This document shows, piece after piece, positions 31,088 to 40,371 of a stretch of 64,000 bases of DNA (the stretch's first letter is position 1; each line of letters begins with the position of its first letter). Origin of the DNA: an uncultured Pelagibacteraceae bacterium. Its GTDB lineage: Bacteria > Pseudomonadota > Alphaproteobacteria > Pelagibacterales > Pelagibacteraceae. A program made the translations under genes and the position numbers. Below the pieces are notes generated by a model. The model worked only from the letters and a program-made list of their open reading frames with translations. It did not search any database and was not told where the DNA came from. The DNA lies in assembly GCA_902523515.1 (NCBI GenBank), contig CABYZT010000001.1:62001-126000 (forward strand). The letters run 5' to 3'.

Positions 31088-31098
31088 AAAAATTAATC

Positions 31099-32364
31099 AT
31101 GAATATTCAAGAACTAAAACTAAAATCATCTGAACAGCTAATTACTCAAGCAGAAGAGCTTGGTATAGAAAATGCTAGCACACTAAGAAAGCAGGAAATT
31201 CTTTTTGCTATTCTTAAAAAAGTTGCTGAAAAAGAGGAAATTACTGGTGTAGGCGTACTGCAGTTGTTGCAAGATGGTTTTGGTTTTCTAAGGGCCATGG
31301 AGTCAAACTATCTTCCCGGACCAGACGACATATACGTAAGTCCAAGTCAAATTAGAAAATTTGGATTAAGAACTGGGGATACTGTCGAGGGACCAGTCAG
31401 AGCCCCTAAAGAGGGAGAAAGATACTTTGCGCTGCTACAAGTAAGTAAAATAAATTTTGAAGAACCAGAAAAGGCAAGACATAAAATTGCCTTTGATAAC
31501 CTAACACCACTTTATCCAGATAAGCAATTAGTTATGGAGGTCGAAACAACAAAGGTTGAAAAAAAATCTGATTTAACACCAAGACTAATTGACCTTGTAA
31601 GTCCAATTGGAAAAGGCCAAAGATCTATAATTATTTCTCCACCGAAAGCAGGAAAAACAATGATCTTGCAAAGCATTGCGAACTCAATAGCAAAAAATTA
31701 TCCAGAATGTTATCTAATTGTCCTATTAATTGATGAACGGCCTGAAGAAGTAACAGACATGCAAAGGACTGTTAAAGGAGAGGTGATTAGCTCTACATTC
31801 GACGAGCCGGCTCAGAGACACGTTGCTGTTGCCGAAATGGTAATCGAAAAAGCAAAAAGATTAACGGAACACAAAAAAGACGTTGTTATTCTGCTTGATT
31901 CAATAACAAGATTAGGAAGAGCTTATAACGCTGTAATACCAAGTTCTGGAAAAGTTTTAACAGGAGGAGTAGATGCAAACGCACTTCAGAGACCAAAAAG
32001 ATTTTTTGGTGCAGCAAGAAATATTGAAGAAGGTGGATCATTAACTATTATTTCTACCGCTTTAATTGATACTGGTAGCAGAATGGATGAGGTGATATTT
32101 GAGGAATTCAAAGGGACTGGAAATAGCGAAACAGTACTGGACAGAAAAATTGCAGATAAAAGAATCTATCCTGCAATTGATATAACCAAATCAGGCACGA
32201 GAAGAGAAGAGCTTTTGTTTGATAAGAATGATTTACAAAAAATGAATGTGCTTAGAAGAATCATTGCACCTATGGGCACTATGGACGCTATTGAGTTTAT
32301 TAATTCAAAATTGAAAGATACTAAAAATAATGCAGAATTCTTTAATTCAATGAACAAACCATAA
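31099..32364 (+). CDS. rho: Transcription termination factor Rho
   Basis: [69 protein letters not shown]. Confidence 0.99.
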   Translation: MNIQELKLKSSEQLITQAEELGIENASTLRKQEILFAILKKVAEKEEITGVGVLQLLQDGFGFLRAMESNYLPGPDDIYVSPSQIRKFGLRTGDTVEGPVRAPKEGERYFALLQVSKINFEEPEKARHKIAFDNLTPLYPDKQLVMEVETTKVEKKSDLTPRLIDLVSPIGKGQRSIIISPPKAGKTMILQSIANSIAKNYPECYLIVLLIDERPEEVTDMQRTVKGEVISSTFDEPAQRHVAVAEMVIEKAKRLTEHKKDVVILLDSITRLGRAYNAVIPSSGKVLTGGVDANALQRPKRFFGAARNIEEGGSLTIISTALIDTGSRMDEVIFEEFKGTGNSETVLDRKIADKRIYPAIDITKSGTRREELLFDKNDLQKMNVLRRIIAPMGTMDAIEFINSKLKDTKNNAEFFNSMNKP

Positions 32365-32369
32365 TAATT

Positions 32370-33206
32370 TTAAAGATAATTTAATTCTTTCATTTCTTTT
32401 TCAAAGCTCTTCTCAATTTTCATTCGAACTTCAGAGTTCAAAATATTTTCCCATTTATTTTTGGGGCCTAAATTAAAAAATTTAATAAAATTCCCCCCTT
32501 TATCTTTTGGTGCCTCTTTAAAGCCTTCAGTTAATTCTTTTTTTTGTAAATTTTCAAATGAACAATTTTTTATAGCTTTATTTATTTTTATTTTGTTAAA
32601 TTTTTGTGGGGTTTTTTTTTCTAAAAACTTAATTACTTTTAAAAATTCTGTATCAGGATTATGAAGAAGATTCTCGTACTTTATCAAAAGATAATCTGCA
32701 TTAATTTTTTTCCATGAATTGAAGTGATTTTTCCAGGATGAAATGATATGTGGCAGGTCTATTTGTTCTCTCTTTTCATGTAATGTTCCAATCACACATT
32801 TGTCATCCAGAATTAAGTTTGTTGCCTCTTCATAATTTTTTAAACGATAATGGTTTTTGAGTGACGTAACAACATTTCTTGGGTCTCTGACGATGTATAT
32901 ACATCCAAGAGTATTTTCCTCATCTGTAAATGAATAATGTCCGTTTTTCCAAAATGCGTTATGTGTTTTAAAAATTTTTATTTTATTGTTTAAATTAATT
33001 TTTCTTTGAGCATTAATGCAGTTTTTAACAAACTCATCTATATCATCTATGTTATCTGTCAGATCTTCAAAATCTTTGCGTAAAGGGAATTGAGTAATTT
33101 TTGTGTCATTGATTTTGACCTCATTATCATCTGATAATAAGTAACTTAAGAAAATTCGAACCCAAGTATTCCCACTCTTTGGGTAAGAGGCTAGCCAAAT
33201 AATCAT
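32370..33206 (-). CDS. Sulfotransferase domain protein
   Basis: MIIWLASYPKSGNTWVRIFLSYL, IFKTHNAFW, YIVRDPRNVVTS, FFNLGPKNKWE. Confidence 0.88.
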   Translation of the reverse strand: MIIWLASYPKSGNTWVRIFLSYLLSDDNEVKINDTKITQFPLRKDFEDLTDNIDDIDEFVKNCINAQRKINLNNKIKIFKTHNAFWKNGHYSFTDEENTLGCIYIVRDPRNVVTSLKNHYRLKNYEEATNLILDDKCVIGTLHEKREQIDLPHIISSWKNHFNSWKKINADYLLIKYENLLHNPDTEFLKVIKFLEKKTPQKFNKIKINKAIKNCSFENLQKKELTEGFKEAPKDKGGNFIKFFNLGPKNKWENILNSEVRMKIEKSFEKEMKELNYL

Positions 33207-33311
33207 TATATAATTTTACACTTATTTAAGTTAATTAAAGCTATAATATTATTATTTAATAAAAGATTAAAAAAACATATTAATTCTTGTTATAGTCGAT
33301 ATATTTCTTTT

Positions 33312-34643
33312 ATGACTATATATGCGCTATCAAGTGGTCCGGGTATTTCAGGTATCGCTGTGATAAGAATTTCAGGAGAAGAAACTGGCAAAATAATAAA
33401 AACTTTAACCGCAAAGGACCTGCCAGAGCCGAGAGTAGCAACATTAAGAAAAATCAACAAAATCAACACTTCTGAACTGATTGATGAGGGACTAATTCTT
33501 TGGTTTCCTGGGCCTGAGAGCTACACAGGCGAGGATATGGCTGAAATTCAAGTCCATGGCAGCAAAGCTGTTGTGGATGCTCTGCACACTGCCCTTTCAG
33601 GCATACAAAATTGTAGATTAGCGGAGCCAGGTGAATTTACAAAATTAGCATTTCAAAATGGAAAAATAAATTTACTTAAAGCAGAAAGCATTTCTGATTT
33701 GATTTCTTCAGAAACAGAAATTCAGAGGCAACAAGCAATCAAAATCATGAATGGAAAATCATCTGATCAATTTAATTTTCTCAGAGAAAAACTTTTAAAA
33801 ATTTTATCACATGTTGAGGCGAAAATTGATTTTCCCGAGGAAGATCTGCCTGATAATATTTTAGATGAAATCAAAAATAGTTCAGATGAAGTAATAACTA
33901 AAATTAAAAAAATATTAAACGATCAAAAAGTTGGAGAAAGGATTAGAGAAGGTTTTAAAATTGCTATTCTAGGACCAACTAATGCCGGCAAATCTAGCTT
34001 GATCAATCATTTATCTAATCGCGATGTTGCAATTGTTTCTGAAATTGCAGGCACAACAAGAGATGTGATTGAAACCCATCTAAATATAGATGGTTATCCA
34101 GTTATAATCTCTGATACAGCCGGAATAAGAGATTCTAAAGATGAGATAGAAAAAAAAGGTATTAAATTATCTCTAAATAGAGCAGAAGAGGCAGATTTAA
34201 AACTTGTTGTGATTGACGCAAAAAGCCCTGATTTTACTGAAGTTTTGAAGGATTTGTTATATAAAAATGCAATTTTAGTTATAAATAAGTCTGATCTTTT
34301 AGAAAAAGATATTGATCCAGAAATTAAAAAAACAAATCATGTTTTAATTTCAATAAAAGAAAATAAAAATATTGATGAATTAATTTCAAAAATAAAAAAT
34401 AATTTAAAAAATAAATTTATTACAAGTGATGATATTTTAATTACAAGAGAGAGACACAGACAACATCTGCAACAGTGTTTGGATCATCTAAATAACTTTA
34501 ATCAAAAAAAAGAAATCGAAGATTTTGATAAAGCTGCAGAAGATTTAAGATTATCTACTAGACATTTAGGTATGATAGTTGGAAAAGTTGATGTAGAGGA
34601 GATATTAGGTAGTATTTTCAACGATTTTTGTATCGGCAAGTAA
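33312..34643 (+). CDS. mnmE: tRNA modification GTPase MnmE
   Basis: TIYALSSGPGISGIAVIRISG, LGPTNAGKSSLINHLS, VSEIAGTTRDVIE, C-terminal LGSIFNDFCIGK. Confidence 0.98.
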   Translation: MTIYALSSGPGISGIAVIRISGEETGKIIKTLTAKDLPEPRVATLRKINKINTSELIDEGLILWFPGPESYTGEDMAEIQVHGSKAVVDALHTALSGIQNCRLAEPGEFTKLAFQNGKINLLKAESISDLISSETEIQRQQAIKIMNGKSSDQFNFLREKLLKILSHVEAKIDFPEEDLPDNILDEIKNSSDEVITKIKKILNDQKVGERIREGFKIAILGPTNAGKSSLINHLSNRDVAIVSEIAGTTRDVIETHLNIDGYPVIISDTAGIRDSKDEIEKKGIKLSLNRAEEADLKLVVIDAKSPDFTEVLKDLLYKNAILVINKSDLLEKDIDPEIKKTNHVLISIKENKNIDELISKIKNNLKNKFITSDDILITRERHRQHLQQCLDHLNNFNQKKEIEDFDKAAEDLRLSTRHLGMIVGKVDVEEILGSIFNDFCIGK

Positions 34644-34674
34644 TACCCTTTTTTGCTAGTTTTTTGCACTCTTT

Positions 34675-34734
34675 TTATCAAAAAACGTTGATAAATAAAG
34701 CTTATTTACAAAAAATTAAGCCTATCTTGTAAAT
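34675..34734. repeat. Three overlapping inverted repeats in the mnmE-mnmG intergenic region
   Basis: TTATCAA/TTGATAA (34675-34694), TAAATAA/TTATTTA (34692-34708), ATTTACAA/TTGTAAAT (34704-34734). Confidence 0.75.
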
Positions 34735-34760
34735 TATATAATCACATATAGATTTGGATT

Positions 34761-36632
34761 ATGAAAAATGATTTATCTTTTGATGTAGTTGTAATTGGAG
34801 GAGGCCATGCTGGATGTGAAGCTGCAGCAGCTTCTGCTCGTCTTGGAGTGAATACTGCCCTATTTACTCATAAAATAGAAACTATCGGTGAGATGTCTTG
34901 TAACCCAGCAATAGGAGGTTTGGGTAAAGGTCATTTGGTTAGAGAAATAGATGCTCTTGATGGTGTCATGGGAGATGTAGCAGACAAATCAGGCATACAA
35001 TTTAGATTGTTAAATAGAAGTAGAGGGCCAGCAGTTAGAGGACCACGAACTCAATCAGACAGATCACTTTATCGTAAATATATGCAAGAATTATTGCTAA
35101 ACTATTGTAATTTAAGCGTTTTTTCTGATCCAGTTATAAAGTTTATTTTTAATAAAAATTCAATAAGTGGATTTGAAACTAAAGAAGGAAAGAAAGTTCT
35201 ATCGAATAAGATAATACTTACAACAGGGACTTTTTTGAATGGTTTGATACATATAGGCGATGAAAAAACTCCAGCAGGTAGATACGACGAAAAACCTTCC
35301 ACAGGGTTGAGTGAGCAATTAGCAAAATATAATTTTAAAATTGGAAGATTAAAAACCGGTACACCACCAAGGTTAGATTCAAGGACAATTAATTTTGAAA
35401 ACTTAGAAGAACAATTCGCGGATGACGATCCTTATTTTTTTTCATTCTTAACCAAAAAAAATTTAAATAAACAGGTGTCGTGTAGAATGACATATACAAA
35501 TGAGAAGGTTCATAAAATTATAGAAAAGAATTTATCAAAGAGTGCTATATACTCAGGTGGTATAAAAGGAGTAGGCCCAAGATATTGTCCATCAATAGAA
35601 GACAAAATAGTAAAATTTGTAGATAAAGTTCGTCATCAGATATTTTTAGAACCTGAGGGTCTAAATGATCACACAATTTACCCAAATGGTATCTCAACAT
35701 CACTTCCAGCTGAAGTTCAGCAAGAAATATGCAATAATATCAGCGGTTTAGAGAATGTTACTATATTAAGACCAGGATATGCAATAGAATATGACTATGT
35801 AGATCCACGAGAACTATTCTTAACCCTTGAAACTAAGAAGATAAGCAACCTTTATTTAGCCGGTCAGATTAACGGGACAACCGGATATGAGGAAGCTGCT
35901 GCACAAGGCCTTATGGCAGGAATAAATGCTGCTTTGTCTGTTAAAAAATTAGAACCATTCATACTTGATCGATCTGACGCCTACATTGGAGTAATGATTG
36001 ATGATTTGGTGACTAAAGGGGTAGCTGAGCCATACAGAATGTTCACATCAAGAGCTGAATATAGATTGAGCTTGAGATCAGATAATGCCGATCAAAGATT
36101 AACCGCAAAGGGAATAGACATTGGTTTAATTGGTGATCAAAGAAAAGCTGCATATCTAAGTAAATTTGAGCAAATCAGTCAGATTAATGTAAAAATGGGT
36201 GAATCCAAGATTTCACCATCTAAAGCTGAAAAATTTGGAATAAAAATAGCAAAAGACGGAATATTGAGATCATCTAGCGAAGTTTTAACTCAAAAAGGGG
36301 TAAATATGAGTAAAATTAGGGAAATATGGTCCGATATACCTTTTTTTAGCAAAGAAATTGATGAACAAGTAGAAATCAACGCTCATTACAGCGGATATTT
36401 AAAGAGACAAAAAGCTGATATTTTAGCATTTAAGAGGGATGAAAACCTAGTTATTCCAGATAAAATCAATTATGACGGGCTATCAGGTTTATCAAATGAG
36501 GTAAAAGCAAAATTTAAAGAAATAAAGCCTAAAACAATGGGTCAAGCCCTTAGAATTGACGGAATAACCCCTGCTGCTGTATATATTTTGTTGTCACATG
36601 TCAAAAGAAAGTCTATTAAGCATATAGCTTAA
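34761..36632 (+). CDS. mnmG: tRNA uridine-5-carboxymethylaminomethyl modification enzyme MnmG
   Basis: [79 protein letters not shown]. Confidence 0.99.
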   Translation: MKNDLSFDVVVIGGGHAGCEAAAASARLGVNTALFTHKIETIGEMSCNPAIGGLGKGHLVREIDALDGVMGDVADKSGIQFRLLNRSRGPAVRGPRTQSDRSLYRKYMQELLLNYCNLSVFSDPVIKFIFNKNSISGFETKEGKKVLSNKIILTTGTFLNGLIHIGDEKTPAGRYDEKPSTGLSEQLAKYNFKIGRLKTGTPPRLDSRTINFENLEEQFADDDPYFFSFLTKKNLNKQVSCRMTYTNEKVHKIIEKNLSKSAIYSGGIKGVGPRYCPSIEDKIVKFVDKVRHQIFLEPEGLNDHTIYPNGISTSLPAEVQQEICNNISGLENVTILRPGYAIEYDYVDPRELFLTLETKKISNLYLAGQINGTTGYEEAAAQGLMAGINAALSVKKLEPFILDRSDAYIGVMIDDLVTKGVAEPYRMFTSRAEYRLSLRSDNADQRLTAKGIDIGLIGDQRKAAYLSKFEQISQINVKMGESKISPSKAEKFGIKIAKDGILRSSSEVLTQKGVNMSKIREIWSDIPFFSKEIDEQVEINAHYSGYLKRQKADILAFKRDENLVIPDKINYDGLSGLSNEVKAKFKEIKPKTMGQALRIDGITPAAVYILLSHVKRKSIKHIA

Positions 36633-37276
36633 TGGATCAGGAAATTTTAAATTCTTATTCTAGAATCAATCACTTAAATGTTTCACGTGAAACATTTTTG
36701 GACTTTGAAAACTATATATCGATGATTCTTGAAAAAAATAAAAAAATCAACATAATTAGCCAAAATACAGCATCAAAAAAGGCAATAATTGAACGCCATA
36801 TTATAGATTCTGCACAAATTATTGATTTTGTTGATTTAAATAGCAATACAACCACAGATATAGGTTCAGGAGGGGGTATGCCAGGTATAATCGTGGCAAT
36901 TATACTAAAAAATATGAAAAATAATATGAATGTGCACCTTTATGAAAAAAGTTATCATAAAAGCCATTTTTTAAAAGAGGTTTCAGAAAAATTGAATTTA
37001 AATACAAAAGTTTTTCAAAAAAATATTTTTGAAATAAAAAATTTAGAAACAGGAACCATTATGTCAAGAGCATTTAAGCCAATGCCAGTAGTTTTAGATT
37101 TAGTATATGAAAATTTTTCAAAATATAAAAATTTAATTTTTTTTATGGGGAAGAGTGGAAAAAAAATTTTTGAAAATTCTAAAAAAAATTGGGAGTTGGA
37201 GTATATAGAAAAGAAAAGTTTAACAAGTGAAGACTCATTTTTAATAAATATTAAAAAAATAAAAAAAAAAAATTAA
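36632..37276 (+). CDS. rsmG: 16S rRNA (guanine-N7)-methyltransferase RsmG
   Basis: NVSRETFLDFENYI...KKINIISQNT...IERHIIDSAQI...DIGSGGGMPGIIVAI. Confidence 0.95.
   Translation: MDQEILNSYSRINHLNVSRETFLDFENYISMILEKNKKINIISQNTASKKAIIERHIIDSAQIIDFVDLNSNTTTDIGSGGGMPGIIVAIILKNMKNNMNVHLYEKSYHKSHFLKEVSEKLNLNTKVFQKNIFEIKNLETGTIMSRAFKPMPVVLDLVYENFSKYKNLIFFMGKSGKKIFENSKKNWELEYIEKKSLTSEDSFLINIKKIKKKN
36679..36694. promoter_or_regulatory. parS: parS centromere site (ParB binding)
   Basis: Exact 16-bp palindrome TGTTTCACGTGAAACA, inside the 5' end of rsmG. Confidence 0.96.
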
Positions 37277-37297
37277 AAGAATAATAAAAAATATTAA

Positions 37298-38092
37298 ATG
37301 CAAATTATATCTGTGATAAATCAAAAGGGTGGGGTTGGAAAAACTACTACGGTAATAAATCTTGCAGCAGGTTTATCTCAAATAGATAAAAAAATTTTAG
37401 TAATTGACCTAGATCCACAAGGTAACGCTACCACAGGCCTAGGATTATCTAATATGGATAACTCAAGTGAAACAATTTATGGAGTTTTGAATGGAACTAG
37501 AGAAATCAGTAAGGTCATTAAAAAAACACAGTTCGAAAATTTAGACATCATAACATCTAATGTAGATTTATCGGGCTTAGAAGTAGAGACAGCTGATGAC
37601 AGTAATAGAGCTTTTATACTTAAGACAAAATTAACCGCATATTTAAACGATTCTAGAAGATTATATGATTATGTTTTGATAGATTGCCCACCTTCTTTAA
37701 GCCTGTTGACAGTAATGGCACTAGTAAGTTCAAATTCATTATTGGTACCACTTCAGACCGAATTTTTTGCTTTAGAGGGTTTAACGCAGCTAATAAAAAC
37801 GATCGAAAGGATAAAAGTAAGTTTAAATCCCGATTTGAAAATCAGAGGTATACTTTTAACTATGTATGACAAAAGAAATAAGCTTTCATCTCAAGTTGAG
37901 AAAGAAGCCAGGGATTATTTTAGTGAAAAAGTTTATTCAACTGTCATACCAAGGAATGTTAGACTATCAGAGGCACCCTCTCATGGTATGCCAGTATTGA
38001 TGTATGATAAGACATGTCCTGGCAGCAAATCTTACTTTAGTTTTACCGACGAATTTATGAATCAGGAATCATCAATTGGGAGTGCTGCTTAA
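37298..38092 (+). CDS. parA: Chromosome partitioning ATPase ParA
   Basis: VINQKGGVGKTTTVINLAAGL, IDLDPQGNATTGLG, IDCPPSLSLLT. Confidence 0.98.
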   Translation: MQIISVINQKGGVGKTTTVINLAAGLSQIDKKILVIDLDPQGNATTGLGLSNMDNSSETIYGVLNGTREISKVIKKTQFENLDIITSNVDLSGLEVETADDSNRAFILKTKLTAYLNDSRRLYDYVLIDCPPSLSLLTVMALVSSNSLLVPLQTEFFALEGLTQLIKTIERIKVSLNPDLKIRGILLTMYDKRNKLSSQVEKEARDYFSEKVYSTVIPRNVRLSEAPSHGMPVLMYDKTCPGSKSYFSFTDEFMNQESSIGSAA

Positions 38093-38934
38093 TGGATAAG
38101 ATTAAAAAAGGATTAGGAAGAGGACTTTCATCGTTGATTGGAGAGACTAAAATTGAACCACAAAAAAATCATATATCAATTAGTGATCTTGTCCCAAATA
38201 AGTATCAACCAAGAAAGATATTTGATGAAGCTAGTTTAGAAGATCTAACCAATTCGATTAAAGAAAGAGGAATGATACAGCCTATAATTGTTAGAAATAT
38301 AAATAATGATAGAACAAAGTTTGAAATTATTGCAGGTGAGAGAAGATGGCTAGCAGCACAAAGAGCTGGTCTTCACAATGTCCCTGTTGTCATAACGGAA
38401 GCAGATGATTTAAAATCTCTGGAATTTGCTATTGTAGAAAATGTTCAAAGACACGACTTAAATCCTCTTGAAGAAGCTCAAGGATATAAAAGATTGATAG
38501 ATGAATTTGCTTATGACCAAGAAAAAGTCTCAAAGTTCATTGGAAAGAGTAGGAGCCACATAACCAATTCCTTACGTCTCCTTACCTTACCAGATGATGT
38601 GATTAAATTAATTGAAACTCAAAAGTTAACCGCAGGTCATGCAAAAGTTTTAGTAGGTCTTGAAAATGCAAGTTTCGTAGCATCAAAAATCATTGAAAAA
38701 AAACTTTCAGTTAGACAAGCAGAAAATTTTGTTAAAATATTTAAAAATAAAAAACAAAAATCTCAAATCTCTAAAGACACAAATATCACTGCTCTTGAAT
38801 TATCTATTTCAAACAAAATAGGTTTAAATGTCGACATACAAAATAATAAAAGAAATAAGGGTAAAATTTCTTTTGAGTATAAAGATTTAAATCAATTAAA
38901 TAAGATAATTGAAATAATTAAACTTCATTATTAG
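38092..38934 (+). CDS. parB: Chromosome partitioning protein ParB
   Basis: GLGRGLSSLIGE, KYQPRKIFDE, IAGERRWLAAQRAGL, VENVQRHDLNPLEEAQGY. Confidence 0.98.
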   Translation: MDKIKKGLGRGLSSLIGETKIEPQKNHISISDLVPNKYQPRKIFDEASLEDLTNSIKERGMIQPIIVRNINNDRTKFEIIAGERRWLAAQRAGLHNVPVVITEADDLKSLEFAIVENVQRHDLNPLEEAQGYKRLIDEFAYDQEKVSKFIGKSRSHITNSLRLLTLPDDVIKLIETQKLTAGHAKVLVGLENASFVASKIIEKKLSVRQAENFVKIFKNKKQKSQISKDTNITALELSISNKIGLNVDIQNNKRNKGKISFEYKDLNQLNKIIEIIKLHY

Positions 38935-39913
38935 AAGTAATTGAAGATTGTTCAATTATAAAATCAGTCAAAATATTTACAGGATTGTATAAGTTTTTTT
39001 TAATTAAAAGTTCAATTTCATTCAATTTAAAAATTAGTTTTTTTATATTTTCAGGATTTCTTTTTAAAATTTGTTGTTTTGTTATTTCTTTGTCCTTCCA
39101 AAATATTGGTGGTTTCGCTTTCGTAAGTGTCAAATTTATATCATTATTGCTACTGAAATTTTCACTAAGACCAAATAATTTTTTTAATTTATATAAAAAT
39201 GTCCTAATTATTAGAGTGCAATCATCGTTTGTGTAATTGTTATCATTTAAAATTTGAATAGTTTTTTTTTGATTTTTGGCTAGACAATTATTTACTAAAT
39301 TCTCAATGCTATAGTTTTCGCTTAGATTTATTAATTTTAATATGTTTTCATTGCTAATTTTTTTAACACTTTTACTAAAACTTTCTATTTTTCTTAATTC
39401 ATTATTCAAGTGATTTCTACTTTCATTAGATCTACTTACTATCAAATTAATATTTTCTTTTGAAATTAAGATCTTTTTATCTTTGAAAAAATTATATGCT
39501 AGGTTTGAAAGCGTTTCCTCATTATCAGGATAAACAGCCACGCATATGTATTTTTTGTCTTTTTCAAATAATGATCTTAATTTAGATTTTTTATCTAAAT
39601 TTTCTGAATTTAAAATTAATATAATATCTTCAATTTTTTTTGCTTTTAATTCTTCTATAAGTTTATAGATCTTTTCAGTGCTTCTTTTAATAACAATTAT
39701 TTTTTGTGTTTCAAAAAGCGATTTGTTTAAAATATTTTCAATAAAATTGTTTGAATTATCAATTATTTCTTTTTCTTCATAATTATAAATTTCTTTCTTA
39801 TCTTTAAGTAACTTGTGAATTATCTCAGATTTAAGCCCATCATTCTTACCATAAAATAAATAAAAATTATTATTTAATTTAAGGTTAAAAGCTTCCTTTG
39901 ATTTAACTATCAT
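38918..39913 (-). CDS. holA: DNA polymerase III delta subunit
   Basis: FYLFYGKNDGLKSEII...DIILILNSENLDKKSKLRSLFEKDK; syntenic with lptE/leuS. Confidence 0.9.
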   Translation of the reverse strand: MIVKSKEAFNLKLNNNFYLFYGKNDGLKSEIIHKLLKDKKEIYNYEEKEIIDNSNNFIENILNKSLFETQKIIVIKRSTEKIYKLIEELKAKKIEDIILILNSENLDKKSKLRSLFEKDKKYICVAVYPDNEETLSNLAYNFFKDKKILISKENINLIVSRSNESRNHLNNELRKIESFSKSVKKISNENILKLINLSENYSIENLVNNCLAKNQKKTIQILNDNNYTNDDCTLIIRTFLYKLKKLFGLSENFSSNNDINLTLTKAKPPIFWKDKEITKQQILKRNPENIKKLIFKLNEIELLIKKNLYNPVNILTDFIIEQSSITSNNEV

Positions 39914-40371
39914 TTAATTAAATATAATCTGTTTATAAACCTATTTACAATTAATTTAGATATATCTTTTTTAATCCGAGTTTCGAAGCTTTTTTGTCCA
40001 AATGCATCGCTGGACTTGTTGACATTAACGCTTTCTTCTAAAACTATTTTTTTATTTTCATTTTTAATTATAAAATCAAATTCGGATACTATAGTAAGTT
40101 GATATGCTGTAGTATTTCCCTCTTTATCATTAGAAATTCCTAATTTATAAAATTGAGATTGAATATTAATTTCGATTTTTTCTTTTATGCTAGAGTCATA
40201 ATATTTTTCTAAACTTGAAATGATATTTTGATTTATCTCCTCATTCCCATTTTGCTGAATTATTTCATAATTAAATTTTATTTGCCTAAGACTATTGTCT
40301 TTGTAGACAGATGTATATCCACATCCATAAAGAGTTAATATGAATAGAAAAAGTAAAATTTTTGCTTTCAT
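39910..40371 (-). CDS. lptE: LptE family lipoprotein (LPS assembly)
   Basis: LFLFILTLYGCGYTSVY lipobox; LptE position between holA and leuS. Confidence 0.8.
   Translation of the reverse strand: MKAKILLFLFILTLYGCGYTSVYKDNSLRQIKFNYEIIQQNGNEEINQNIISSLEKYYDSSIKEKIEINIQSQFYKLGISNDKEGNTTAYQLTIVSEFDFIIKNENKKIVLEESVNVNKSSDAFGQKSFETRIKKDISKLIVNRFINRLYLIK

Noticed and set aside
37258-37275. Poly-A run at the end of rsmG as programmed frameshift site
   Set aside because: The reading frame closes normally within the run and homopolymers of this kind are frequent in this AT-rich window; no downstream frame extension of interest.
37684-37869. Overlapping + strand 61-aa ORF in parA
   Set aside because: Alternate-frame ORF in a well-supported gene.
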